Origin: Clostridiales bacterium 1_7_47FAA
GTDB lineage: Bacteria > Bacillota > Clostridia > Lachnospirales > Lachnospiraceae
Direction: 5' to 3'
DNA: 64,000 nucleotides
Assembly (NCBI GenBank): GCA_000155435.1
Contig: DS990262.1
Coordinates: forward strand, 392,347 to 456,346
The notes beneath the pieces were generated by a model. That model was not told the origin of the DNA, did not search any database, and saw only the letters and a list, made by a program, of their open reading frames with translations. Below are positions 26,280 through 34,247 of this stretch, one piece after another (position 1 is the stretch's first letter; each line of letters begins with the position of its first letter). Both the position numbers and the translations under genes were made by a program.

Positions 26280-26645
26280 CTAATCCGTGAAATGGACAAC
26301 GGCTAAGGTAATTAAAAGCAGCCCTATGCCTATACATATACATAGTTTCTCTTTCCTGATTTCTTTTTGAAAGAAAAGAAGCAGGTCTCCCGAATGGTTG
26401 GCTTGATTATGACGGCCCAAAATTGTATATAACAATAGAATGAATGACAAGAATACTAAAAATATCAGGATTCGTTTTTCAATGGATGGAATCAAAAACT
26501 GCCCTATTACCATGCACAATATGGTGGCAAAATAAACTATTTTATTTTGACCATACTGGAAAGAAAGCCCATTTTGATAATTTTTATATATTACTTTTGC
26601 AAAATAAATTATGGAAGATACTAAAAACAACACATAAATTATCAT
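26280..26645 (-). CDS. Small AT-rich membrane protein of unknown function
   Basis: I do not recognise a family. The 121-residue protein has four predicted membrane segments (MIIYVLFLVSSIIYFAKVIY, a central FATILCMVIGQFLI, ILIFLVFLSFILLLYTI, and a C-terminal CICIGIGLLLITLAVV), with a short polar loop NQANHSGD before the last. The start at 26645 is supported by GGGGGG at 26652-26657; upstream in-frame ATGs lack one. Base composition is much more AT-rich than either neighbour, and the AT-rich stretch extends to about 26900. This suggests a separately acquired insert between the importer and metal operons. No mobile gene or terminal repeat is visible. Confidence 0.6.
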   Translation of the reverse strand: MIIYVLFLVSSIIYFAKVIYKNYQNGLSFQYGQNKIVYFATILCMVIGQFLIPSIEKRILIFLVFLSFILLLYTILGRHNQANHSGDLLLFFQKEIRKEKLCICIGIGLLLITLAVVHFTD

Positions 26646-26876
26646 CAATAGCCCCCCGTTCATAATCTGCCCCGCACAAAATGGGGACAATGTACTGCTT
26701 CCTGTAAGATTAGCTAAATTGTAACAAAGTAAAATATAAAGTGCAATATGTATACATAAATACTCATAAAAGCGTAATAAAATATTTGTTTTTTATACAT
26801 GTTAACCATATTGATGCTATCTAAAATCGTGAAAATTAATCCATATTAATTTTTTTTGCGGTTTCATAAAAAAGGG

Positions 26877-26937
26877 TTGACATTTTTAAGATTCAGCATA
26901 TAATGTAGATATAAACATATGAACAATCATTCATATG
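26877..26937 (+). promoter_or_regulatory. Promoter and SmtB/CadC-type operator of the metal efflux operon
   Basis: TTGACA (26877-26882) and TATAAT (26899-26904) are 16 bp apart. Immediately downstream, CATATGAA (26916-26923) and TTCATATG (26930-26937) form a perfect inverted repeat with a 6-bp centre. Its ATATGAACA and TTCATAT halves resemble known ArsR/SmtB-family operators. It lies between the -10 box and the ribosome site, so repression of the whole operon by the first gene's product is expected. The 324-bp gap from 26646 holds this element and otherwise only AT-rich DNA. Confidence 0.75.
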
Positions 26938-26969
26938 AACAGACGTTTAAAAAGAAGGGGGTTAACCGC

Positions 26970-27329
26970 ATGGCAATGAATGACGTGGAGTGCTGTGACT
27001 TTTACCAGGTCCATGAGGATGTGGTGAAGTCGGTCACGGCTAAGATGCCGGATGAAGATGAACTTTATGACCTGGCTGAGATATTCAAGGTATTCGGCGA
27101 TTCTACCAGGATTAAGATCCTGTATGTGCTTTTCGAGTCGGAGATGTGTGTATGCGACATTGCACAGCTTCTCAACATGAACCAGTCAGCTATTTCCCAT
27201 CAGCTGAAGATCCTGAAGCAGAACCGCCTGGTGAAGAGCCGCAGGGAAGGCAAAGCCGTGTTTTATTCCCTGGCGGACGGACATGTAAGGACCATTATCA
27301 ACCAGGGTCTGGAACACATTGAGGAATAG
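26970..27329 (+). CDS. ArsR/SmtB-family metal-sensing repressor (CadC/CzrA-like)
   Basis: This 119-residue dimeric winged-helix repressor releases DNA on binding metal. It carries both classic sites. The alpha-3N type site is suggested by C8/C9 in the N-terminus with C60-V-C62-D63 on the recognition-arm helix. The alpha-5 site D103, H105, H116, E119 has exactly the spacing of SmtB D104/H106/H117/E120. The HTH is QSAISHQLKILKQNRLV. The start at 26970 follows a GAAGGGGG ribosome site; an upstream ATG at 26919 lies inside the operator and is not credible. A Zn/Cd/Pb response is inferred from the ligands and the adjacent P-type ATPase. Confidence 0.9.
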   Translation: MAMNDVECCDFYQVHEDVVKSVTAKMPDEDELYDLAEIFKVFGDSTRIKILYVLFESEMCVCDIAQLLNMNQSAISHQLKILKQNRLVKSRREGKAVFYSLADGHVRTIINQGLEHIEE

Positions 27330-27370
27330 GTAGTATTTTTATAATAATATGATAAATGGAGGATATGATA

Positions 27371-27589
27371 ATGAAAAAGAAATTCAAATTACAGGACCTG
27401 GATTGCGCAAACTGTGCAGCTAAGATGGAGGAAGCCATCAAGAAGATTGAGGGCGTGGCAGACGCCAACGTAAGCTTCATGACCCAGAAGATGACAATCG
27501 ACGCAGAGGAAAGCAGGTTCGATGAAATCATGAAGGAAGTCGTGGCTGTATGCAGGAAGGTTGAACCGGACTGCATCATTCAGATGTAA
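27371..27589 (+). CDS. Heavy-metal-associated (HMA) domain protein, CopZ-like
   Basis: A single ferredoxin-like HMA module of 72 residues has the metal loop DCANCAAK (C12 and C15) in place of the usual GMxCxxC, and the acidic D11 directly before the first Cys is the pattern typical of Zn/Cd rather than Cu domains. GGAGG at 27358-27362 sets the start at 27371. The downstream ATPase lacks its own N-terminal HMA domain, so this protein is probably its detached metal-binding domain or shuttle (inference). Confidence 0.88.
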   Translation: MKKKFKLQDLDCANCAAKMEEAIKKIEGVADANVSFMTQKMTIDAEESRFDEIMKEVVAVCRKVEPDCIIQM

Positions 27590-27658
27590 GATCTGTCAGG
27601 TGGCGCCTACGCCTAATAAAATGGAGCAGGCCCTGCCTGTTCAGGAAAGGAAATCATT

Positions 27659-29584
27659 ATGACAAAGAAACAGAAGGCAATGCTATTGCGGATCATAGCC
27701 ACGTTCATCGTATATATCCCTTTGGCGGTGGCGGACCATATGGAGGCGCTGCCGGAGGGACTGGGTACCTGGGGGAAGCTGGCGGTCTACCTGGTTCCCT
27801 ATGTGCTCATTGGATGGGATATTGTATACAAAGCATTCCGCAACATTAAGAACGGCCAGGTTTTCGACGAGAACTTTCTTATGTCAGTAGCCACCTTTGG
27901 CGCATTTGGGATAGGAGAGTATTCAGAGGCAGTTGCAGTCATGCTGTTTTACCAGGTAGGCGAACTGTTCCAGAGTTATGCGGTAAACCGTTCCAGGCAG
28001 TCCATCACGGAGCTTATGGACATCTGTCCTGAATACGCCAACATTGAGGAGGACGGACAGCTTAAGCAGGTGGACCCGGATGACGTACAGGTGGGCGATA
28101 TCATCGTGGTTAAAGCCGGGGAGAGGATTCCCCTGGACGGCAAGGTGGTATTCGGTGACTCCATGGTGGACACCTCGGCCCTTACCGGTGAATCGGTTCC
28201 AAGGAAGGCCGGAGTGGGTGATGATGTCATCAGCGGCTGTGTCAATGGAAGCGGGCTGCTCAGGGTGCAGGTTACAAAGGAATTTGATGATTCCACGGTT
28301 GCCAAGATCCTGGAGCTGGTGGAGAATGCCAGCAGCAAGAAAGCGCAGGTGGAGAACTTCATCACGCGTTTTGCCAGGTATTATACGCCCATAGTTGTGA
28401 TTGCCGCCGTGGTACTGGCGGTCCTCCCGCCCCTGCTTTTGGGGCAGTCATGGTCTGAGGGCGTAAGAAGGGCATGTACCTTTCTTGTAATCTCCTGCCC
28501 CTGTGCCCTTGTCATATCAGTGCCCATGAGCTTTTTCTCAGGAATCGGCGCAGCGTCCAGAAGAGGCGTGCTGGTTAAGGGAAGCAATTATCTGGAAGCA
28601 TTGTCCCAGATGGATACCATTGTATTTGATAAGACAGGAACGCTGACTAAGGGTGAGTTTAAGGTGACGGAGATTCATTTGGCGGATGGGAGTGTTCCTG
28701 CTGGGAATGCAATTGGTGTAAATACAGCGGACGCAGACCTGTCCGGGGAAAAGCTTGGCCTTCTGGAACTGGCGGCCCTGGCGGAAAGCTATTCCGACCA
28801 CCCCATATCCCGCTCAATCAAGGATGCCTGGGGCAGTGCCATTGACATGAACCGTGTATCTGACACGGAGGAGATTTCCGGTCATGGGGTAAAAGCAGTC
28901 ATAGACGGTCATGTGGTCCTTGCAGGCAACAGCAAGCTGATGAAGGAAATGCAGGTGGGCTACAGGGAGTGCCCCAGCATCGGCACCGTGGTTTATGTAG
29001 CGGAGGACGGTGTGTTTAAAGGTTCCATCGTGATTTCAGATACAATCAAGGAAGAGGCATATAAAGCCATCCATGACCTTAAGAAGGTAGGCGTCAGAAG
29101 GACCGTCATGCTTACCGGTGACAAGAAGGAAGTGGGCGAGGCTGTTGCCTCCCGTCTGGGGCTGGATGAGGTCCATGCAGAACTTCTGCCCGATGGGAAG
29201 GTGGCCAAGGTGGAAGAGCTTCTGGCAGGCCTTCACGGCAAAGATAAGCTGGCATTCGTGGGGGACGGCATCAATGATGCGCCGGTGCTCTCCAGGGCCG
29301 ATATAGGAATCGCCATGGGAAGCATGGGTTCCGATGCGGCTATTGAAGCAGCGGACATCGTCCTTATGGACGATGACCCGTCCAAGATATCGGATGTGGT
29401 GCGCATATCCCGCAAGACCATGTCAATCGTCAAACAGAACATTATATTTGCACTGGGAGTCAAGGCCATCGTACTTTTGATGGGAGCCTTTGGAATGGCA
29501 AATATGTGGGAAGCCGTGTTTGCGGATGTGGGCGTGTCTGTGATAGCAATCCTGAATGCAATGAGGGCTTTGTCATTAAAATAA
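27659..29584 (+). CDS. P1B-type metal-exporting ATPase (Zn/Cd/Pb class)
   Basis: This is a membrane pump expelling divalent heavy metal. All core motifs are intact: actuator TGES (about 176-179), CPC metal site C280-P-C282, phosphorylation loop D324KTGT, the HP locus H381-P382, GDGIND at 535-540, and an Asp in the last helix (D623 in FADVGVSVIAILNAMRA), the combination typical of ZntA/CadA-like P1B-2 pumps. At 641 residues it lacks the usual N-terminal HMA domain, which is encoded separately just upstream. The operon order repressor-HMA-ATPase and the operator upstream make metal-inducible export very likely. Confidence 0.93.
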   Translation: MTKKQKAMLLRIIATFIVYIPLAVADHMEALPEGLGTWGKLAVYLVPYVLIGWDIVYKAFRNIKNGQVFDENFLMSVATFGAFGIGEYSEAVAVMLFYQVGELFQSYAVNRSRQSITELMDICPEYANIEEDGQLKQVDPDDVQVGDIIVVKAGERIPLDGKVVFGDSMVDTSALTGESVPRKAGVGDDVISGCVNGSGLLRVQVTKEFDDSTVAKILELVENASSKKAQVENFITRFARYYTPIVVIAAVVLAVLPPLLLGQSWSEGVRRACTFLVISCPCALVISVPMSFFSGIGAASRRGVLVKGSNYLEALSQMDTIVFDKTGTLTKGEFKVTEIHLADGSVPAGNAIGVNTADADLSGEKLGLLELAALAESYSDHPISRSIKDAWGSAIDMNRVSDTEEISGHGVKAVIDGHVVLAGNSKLMKEMQVGYRECPSIGTVVYVAEDGVFKGSIVISDTIKEEAYKAIHDLKKVGVRRTVMLTGDKKEVGEAVASRLGLDEVHAELLPDGKVAKVEELLAGLHGKDKLAFVGDGINDAPVLSRADIGIAMGSMGSDAAIEAADIVLMDDDPSKISDVVRISRKTMSIVKQNIIFALGVKAIVLLMGAFGMANMWEAVFADVGVSVIAILNAMRALSLK

Positions 29585-29593
29585 TGTGTAGGG

Positions 29594-29648
29594 AAGTGCG
29601 TGTATTGTGAAGCGGGAATCAGGGCTTTGCATTGCACGCACTTTTTTT
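29594..29648 (+). terminator. Intrinsic terminator of the metal efflux operon
   Basis: AAGTGCGTG (29594-29602) pairs with CACGCACTT (29635-29643), followed by a run of seven Ts. The loop is long (32 nt) and contains smaller complementarity. Confidence 0.75.
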
Positions 29649-29729
29649 GTGAGATGGTTCAGATGGAAGATGGGATGGGGGATTAACCGCTTTTTAGGGG
29701 ACAGGGTCTGCCTGCGGGAGTTAAATTTA

Positions 29730-29758
29730 TTGTTGGTTGGATAGGATGGGTGTATAAT
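29730..29758 (+). promoter_or_regulatory. Orphan promoter-like sequence facing the nitroreductase 3' end
   Basis: TTGTTG (29730-29735) and a perfect TATAAT (29753-29758) are separated by 17 bp on the plus strand. No plus-strand gene follows, only the leftward nitroreductase gene, so a transcript would be antisense to it. It may be chance in AT-rich DNA. Confidence 0.35.
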
Positions 29759-29797
29759 ACTTCTATCTGAGGATGGGTACACAAGGCTGTACGACTA

Positions 29798-30367
29798 CTA
29801 AATCAGGATATCATCCAGGCTCCGTTTTGGTACATAGTGGATCTGATTTTTGTCCCTGTAATAGGTCGTGCTTCCATCCTCATTCAGCGGGACCAGCACA
29901 ACCTCCTCCTTTGGCTTTCCAAGGGCCAGGACCAGGCTGACGGAATACTGTTCCGGGTTCAGGTCCAGAAGCTTTACAAGTTCGGCGCGGCGGCAGTTTC
30001 CGATGATACAGCCTCCGTATCCCTTTTCCACGGCGCTGAGCATGATGGTCTGGGCCGTGATGCCTTCATCCCACTGTCTGTTCTTGCCGATGGACAAATC
30101 GCAGACCATGATGATGTATGCGCTGGGCCGTTCGCCCGGCGCCGGGCCGTCCCAGTCCTTTAAGGCAGCGGCCCATCCGATGGTTGGGAAAATCCGGGCG
30201 CATTCTTCCCTGTCACATATAATCTTATACTTTAATGCCTGGGAATTGGCTGCGCTGCCCGTAATCCTGGCAGTATCCACCATATCCTTAAGTTCCTCAT
30301 AAGGTATGCGCTCCTCCTCATAAAACCTCCGGTAGGAACGACAGCTGGCAACAAGATCTTTTATCAT
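29798..30367 (-). CDS. Nitroreductase-family flavoprotein
   Basis: This is an FMN-dependent NAD(P)H oxidoreductase of the nitroreductase fold. Landmarks are the N-terminal SCRSYRRFYEE with the FMN-contacting Arg/Ser cluster, ARITGSAANSQ, WDEGITAQTIMLSAVEKGYGGCIIG, and a C-terminal ALGKPKEEVVLVPL. At 189 residues it is normal length. The start at 30367 follows GGAGGA. It lies 37 bp downstream of the DtxR-type regulator on the same strand and is probably co-transcribed, so iron or manganese status may influence it. The electron acceptor is unknown. Confidence 0.85.
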   Translation of the reverse strand: MIKDLVASCRSYRRFYEEERIPYEELKDMVDTARITGSAANSQALKYKIICDREECARIFPTIGWAAALKDWDGPAPGERPSAYIIMVCDLSIGKNRQWDEGITAQTIMLSAVEKGYGGCIIGNCRRAELVKLLDLNPEQYSVSLVLALGKPKEEVVLVPLNEDGSTTYYRDKNQIHYVPKRSLDDILI

Positions 30368-30404
30368 GGCATTGTCCTCCTTGCATGGCATGCTGTGTTA
30401 TCCG

Positions 30405-30791
30405 CTACATATTCTCCGGCAGTTCGTGCCCCTGGGTAATATGGCGTTTGATGGCCTCGAACGTGTCTGCGCTCAGTACATGTTCCATACGGCATGCGTC
30501 CTCGGCCGCTGTCCTGGCATCCACACCCAGATAGATAAGCCAGCTGGAAAGCATGGTATGCCGTTCGTACATGGTATCTGCAATGGACTGGCCCGCGGCA
30601 GTAAGGGTAATATACCCATGCTCATCAACCAGGATATATCCGTTTTCGCGCAGGTTTTTCATGGCCACACTGACGCTTGGCTTGGAGAAATTCAATTCAT
30701 TGGCAATATCGATGGAACGTACACAGGGCTTTTCCCTGCCAAGCATTAATATGGTTTCCAGATAATTTTCTGCTGACTCCTGTATCTTCAA
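30405..30791 (-). CDS. DtxR/MntR-family metal-dependent repressor
   Basis: The 129-residue protein has an N-terminal winged helix (IQESAENYLETILML, VRSIDIANELNFSKPSVSVAM) and a dimerisation/metal domain with the expected ligand pattern (ERHTMLSSWLIYLGV and EDACRMEHVLS). It uses Fe2+ or Mn2+ as corepressor; which one cannot be told. I place the start at a TTG (30791) with GGGGGTG 8 nt upstream, which gives the canonical N-terminus KIQESAENYLE; an ATG at 30881 would add about 30 unrelated residues. It is divergent from a FeoB-associated peptide gene, and a GTTAG/CTAAC dyad lies between them. Confidence 0.85.
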   Translation of the reverse strand: MKIQESAENYLETILMLGREKPCVRSIDIANELNFSKPSVSVAMKNLRENGYILVDEHGYITLTAAGQSIADTMYERHTMLSSWLIYLGVDARTAAEDACRMEHVLSADTFEAIKRHITQGHELPENM

Positions 30792-30874
30792 TGCGTAAAC
30801 ACCCCCGTAGTTTTGTCTGATACCGCAAGGCGGTACCGGCTGGTCATCCTTAAGTGTAACATATAAAAAAACGA

Positions 30875-30928
30875 TTGACAAGAGAGTTAGAAAGTGTTAA
30901 TCTGAGTATGAAGTTAGAAATAACTAAC
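30875..30928 (+). promoter_or_regulatory. Promoter and candidate DtxR-family operator
   Basis: TTGACA at 30875-30880 is followed after 17 bp by a weak TAATCT (30898-30903). Downstream, GTTAG (30913-30917) and CTAAC (30924-30928) form a dyad, and a related half-site GTTAGAAA occurs at about 30886-30893 in the spacer. Two spaced copies over the start region suit a dimeric metalloregulator such as the neighbouring DtxR-type protein. Confidence 0.55.
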
Positions 30929-31008
30929 CATAGGCGTTTTAACGGCTGCACGGATGTTTTTCCGGGCGGCTGGGATGGATGACAGATCAGACAGAAAGGA
31001 GGATGGAT

Positions 31009-31176
31009 ATGAATCTCCCAACCTTTGTAATATTACTTATATTGGCCGTGGCTGTAGGCGCGGTGGTGCGCAAGATGATAAAGGATAAGAAGGCCGGCAA
31101 GGGCTGCTCCGGCTGTTCCGGCTGCAGCGGTGGATGCTGTGGCGGGCATCAGGATATGCATATGGAGCGTAAATAG
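31009..31176 (+). CDS. FeoB-associated Cys-rich membrane peptide (orphan)
   Basis: This 55-residue peptide has one N-terminal membrane helix (FVILLILAVAVGAVVRKM), a basic stretch KDKKAGK, and a Cys-rich tail (CSGCSGCSGGCCGGH) with five Cys. That is the form of the small proteins usually encoded next to feoB in Clostridia. AAGGAGG at 30996-31002 sets the start at 31009. No feoA or feoB is in the window, so it is an orphan. Its position divergent from a DtxR-type regulator still points to iron homeostasis. Confidence 0.8.
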   Translation: MNLPTFVILLILAVAVGAVVRKMIKDKKAGKGCSGCSGCSGGCCGGHQDMHMERK

Positions 31177-31190
31177 GCAGTTTGGATAGG

Positions 31191-31265
31191 ATGCAGATAG
31201 GGAATGGACAGAAGCAGATGGGAAATAAGCCGAATAGGCCCCAATGCAGATAGGGAATGGACAGA
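31191..31265 (+). repeat. 22-bp direct repeat pair
   Basis: Two identical 22-bp copies, 31191-31212 and 31244-31265, are 53 bp apart, starting ATGCAGATAGGG. They lie in the 292-bp non-coding gap between the Cys-rich peptide gene and potD; no gene lies between them. The rest of that gap (31319-31468) shows nothing recognisable. Confidence 0.85.
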
Positions 31266-31267
31266 TG

Positions 31268-31318
31268 ACGGGATTGGATTGGTCAGGCATACGTATGCTT
31301 GACCGATTCAATCCCGTT
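31268..31318. terminator. Long near-perfect hairpin, bidirectional terminator
   Basis: Arms 31269-31292 and 31293-31316 are 24 nt each and pair along the whole length with three G-U pairs and essentially no loop (the centre is GCATACGTATGC). T-rich DNA follows to the right. It separates the rightward Cys-rich peptide gene from the leftward pot operon. Confidence 0.75.
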
Positions 31319-31468
31319 CTTACTACATATTTCTTTATTTACCAGGGCCTTAAAAGTTACAGGTCCAGGAACTTACCATCCTGAACCTGCAGCTTTTATC
31401 TGCCGTGGTCTGTTTCACGGACGGTCACGGACGGAATCCTTGCGGTCCAACCGTCCATCAGACATCAT

Positions 31469-32581
31469 TTATTCAGACTTAATTTCCTTCCACATATCAT
31501 TATAAATCATATCCACATCATCCCCAAGATACTTGATGATCTCACAATTAGGCAGGCTGTTTATATCAGGGAACAGGGCCTTGTTGTTTTTCAGTTCATC
31601 ATCCAGAAGGTCATAAGCGCCCTTGTTGGGGGTTGCGTAGGTGATGTACTCGAAGTTTTTCTTGGCAATGTCGGGGCGGCACAGGAAGTCAATCCACTTT
31701 TCAGCATTTTCCTTGTGCTCGGCGTTGGCGGGGATGACCCAGGAGTCAATCCAGTAGTTGGTGCCTTCCTCGGGAATCACATATTCCAGGTCATAATCCA
31801 GACCCTGGTCGGCAACTGCTTCCTGGATATAGAGCATTTCCCCGGAATAGATAACGCCCACAGCGGCCTCGCCGCCAATCATCTTATCCCTTACCTGGTC
31901 AATGACATAGGCCTGGACCAGGGGTTTCTGCTCAATCAGAAGGTCACGGGCCTTGGCCAGTTCATCCGGATTGGTGGAGTTTAAGGAATATCCCTCCATC
32001 TTAAGGGCAACGGTGAATGCATCCCTTACGCTGTTCTGCATGAGGATCTCTCCGCTCAGGCGCTCATCCCACAGATCGGACCATTTGGTGGGGGCGGGTA
32101 CGCCTAATTCCTCCAGGCGCTTGGTGTTGTAGAGGATTCCCATGGTGCCCCAGCAGTAAGGCACGGAGTACTTGTTCTCAGGGTCAAAGCCCTTGGAGAT
32201 GTCCAGGTATTCCTGGCCGATTTCTTTGTAATTGGGTACATTGTCAAAATTAATCTCAGCCAGCAGGTTGTTCTGGGCCATGCGCTGGATCATGTAGTCG
32301 GAGGGACATACCACATCGTATTTGACCGCGCCTGCCTCAATGACAGGGTACATTTCCTCGTTGGTCTCAAACACATCATAGACAACCTTGATGCCTGTCT
32401 CGTCCTCGAACTGGGAGATGACGTCCTCGTCAATGTATTCGCCCCAGTTGTAAACATTAAGCTTGTTGTCTTCTTTTCCGCCTGACTCAGAGGAGCCGGA
32501 TTTGCCGCAGCCCGTGATCAGGGCGGCGCTGAGGGCTGCCAGGGATACAGCGGCAAGGGTCATTGTCATTTTCTTTTTCAT
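31469..32581 (-). CDS. potD: Spermidine/putrescine-binding lipoprotein PotD
   Basis: This is the extracytoplasmic polyamine receptor. A signal peptide ends in lipobox ITGC with Cys25. The mature start KLNVYNWGEYIDEDVISQFE is the hallmark of PotD/PotF, and polyamine-pocket regions (YDVVCPSDYMIQRM, VPYCWGTMGILYN, GEAAVGVIYSGE, TNYWIDSWVIP) are present. At 370 residues it is typical. It is last in the leftward operon XRE-potA-potB-potC-potD. Confidence 0.95.
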   Translation of the reverse strand: MKKKMTMTLAAVSLAALSAALITGCGKSGSSESGGKEDNKLNVYNWGEYIDEDVISQFEDETGIKVVYDVFETNEEMYPVIEAGAVKYDVVCPSDYMIQRMAQNNLLAEINFDNVPNYKEIGQEYLDISKGFDPENKYSVPYCWGTMGILYNTKRLEELGVPAPTKWSDLWDERLSGEILMQNSVRDAFTVALKMEGYSLNSTNPDELAKARDLLIEQKPLVQAYVIDQVRDKMIGGEAAVGVIYSGEMLYIQEAVADQGLDYDLEYVIPEEGTNYWIDSWVIPANAEHKENAEKWIDFLCRPDIAKKNFEYITYATPNKGAYDLLDDELKNNKALFPDINSLPNCEIIKYLGDDVDMIYNDMWKEIKSE

Positions 32582-32610
32582 AATTGTTCTCCTTTTAAAT
32601 CTGAATGAAG

Positions 32611-33408
32611 TTATGCTTGTTCCGGCTTCTTGATGGACCGGAAGTTGACAAAAATCAGAAGAATCAGCACTGTCAGGAAAATGATGGAGGACAGTGCATA
32701 CATGGACGGCCGGATGCCGCGCCGCACCTCGCTGTATATCAGGGTGGACAGGGTGTTGATGCCCGCGCCCTTGGTGAAGTGGGTGATGATGAAGTCATCT
32801 AAGGACATGGTAAATGCAAGCAGGAAACCGGAGAGCACGCCCGGCATGATATCCGGGAACACCACCTTGAAGAACGCGTATATGGGTGAAGCGCCCAGGT
32901 CCAGGGCCGCTTCATACGTGTATTTGTCGGTCTGCTTAAGCTTTGGCATGACGCTTAATATGACATATGGTATGTTGAATGTAATGTGGGATATCAGTAC
33001 GGTCTTAAATCCCAGGGAAATGCCAAAGGCGATGAATGCCAGCATCAGGGAAATGCCCGTTACGATATCAGCGTTCAGCATGGGTATATTGGTAATGCCC
33101 ATCACAACGGTTTTGGGTACCGCCCTCATGGAGTTAATGGAAATGGCGGCAGCCGTACCGATGACGGTGGCAATGAGCGCGGATACAAAGGCAATGACCA
33201 GGGTGGTTGTCAGCGCGCTCATGATGGAGCGGCTGTCGAACATCTGGGTGTACCACTGTAAGGTAAACCCGCCCCACTGTGTCCTTGACTTGGACTTGTT
33301 AAAGGAAAGCACCATCATGGTCAGGATGGGGGCGTACAGGAAGATAAGTATCAGCACCATATAAAAATCAGATACGATTTTGCGCAATGCTTTTGAACCT
33401 TTTGTCAT
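32611..33408 (-). CDS. potC: Polyamine ABC transporter permease PotC
   Basis: A 265-residue inner-membrane subunit has about six helices, the opening YMVLILIFLYAPILTMMVLSFN typical of PotC, and an EAA loop (YEAALDLGASPIYAFFKVVFP). It pairs with PotB. Its start overlaps the potB stop by one base, so translation is coupled. Confidence 0.94.
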   Translation of the reverse strand: MTKGSKALRKIVSDFYMVLILIFLYAPILTMMVLSFNKSKSRTQWGGFTLQWYTQMFDSRSIMSALTTTLVIAFVSALIATVIGTAAAISINSMRAVPKTVVMGITNIPMLNADIVTGISLMLAFIAFGISLGFKTVLISHITFNIPYVILSVMPKLKQTDKYTYEAALDLGASPIYAFFKVVFPDIMPGVLSGFLLAFTMSLDDFIITHFTKGAGINTLSTLIYSEVRRGIRPSMYALSSIIFLTVLILLIFVNFRSIKKPEQA

Positions 33409-34247
33409 CAGAATGCAGTCCCCTCTCCGTTTTTATCGTATTTGGCAATCATGGCCATGCTGATAAGGATGAAGACCATGAGGACCAGTGAAAGGCCGCT
33501 GCCCAGGTGCCAGTTGCTGCCCCTTGTGAACTCCTGCTCAATGACATTGCCTATCAGCAGTATCTTGCTTCCTCCCAGCAGGTCGGAGATGACGAAGGTG
33601 GTTAAGGAAGGGACAAAGACCATGGTAATGCCGCTTATGATCCCGGGAATGCTTAAAGGGAACCATATCCGGAGGAAGCGCTGGAAGCTGTTGGCCCCCA
33701 GGTCCATGGCAGCGTTTATGATGTTGTCGTCTATCTTGGACAGCACATTGTAGATGGGCAGTACCATAAAGGGCAGGAAGTTATAAACCATGCCCAGCAC
33801 AATGGCGGCAGGGGTATTGATAAGGGACTGGGAGGGCAGATGCAGCCAGCCCAGTATCCCGTTGATGACCCCGTTTTTCTCTAATAATGTCTGCCAGGCC
33901 AGGGTCCTGAGGAGGAAATTCATCCACATGGGAAGGATGAATATGAACACAATGAAACCTCCCGCCGCAGCCCCGCGTCCCCGGAGTATCATGGCCAGGG
34001 GATAGGCCAGTAATAGACAGAGCACCGTGCTGATTAAGGACAGGCCCAGGGACAGCCACAGCGCCTTGGCGTGGTCTGCCGATGCAATGGCAATGACATT
34101 GGATATGGTCAGGGAACCGCCCTTGTCCGTAAGGCCGTACCATACAATCATGGCCAGCGGGATCAGGGTGAAACCCGCCATCCAGAGCAGGTATGGTCCG
34201 GATAACAGCGCCTTGCCGATGGCGGCGCCTTTTTTCTCACTATTCAT
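33408..34247 (-). CDS. potB: Polyamine ABC transporter permease PotB
   Basis: This membrane subunit of about 279 residues has the PotB-type opening [20 protein letters not shown], six or so helices, and the EAA loop ([21 protein letters not shown]). I prefer the ATG at 34247, preceded by GGGAG, over the ATG at 34268, which has no clear ribosome site; 34247 overlaps the end of potA by 8 bp. Either start gives a functional-looking protein. Confidence 0.92.
   Translation of the reverse strand: MNSEKKGAAIGKALLSGPYLLWMAGFTLIPLAMIVWYGLTDKGGSLTISNVIAIASADHAKALWLSLGLSLISTVLCLLLAYPLAMILRGRGAAAGGFIVFIFILPMWMNFLLRTLAWQTLLEKNGVINGILGWLHLPSQSLINTPAAIVLGMVYNFLPFMVLPIYNVLSKIDDNIINAAMDLGANSFQRFLRIWFPLSIPGIISGITMVFVPSLTTFVISDLLGGSKILLIGNVIEQEFTRGSNWHLGSGLSLVLMVFILISMAMIAKYDKNGEGTAF

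Noticed and set aside
26919-26969. Upstream ATG start for the ArsR-family repressor
   Set aside because: It lies inside the operator dyad; the ribosome site GAAGGGGG is correctly spaced only for 26970.
31191-31265. Attachment sites of an integrated element
   Set aside because: The two 22-bp copies are only 53 bp apart with no gene or integrase between or beside them.
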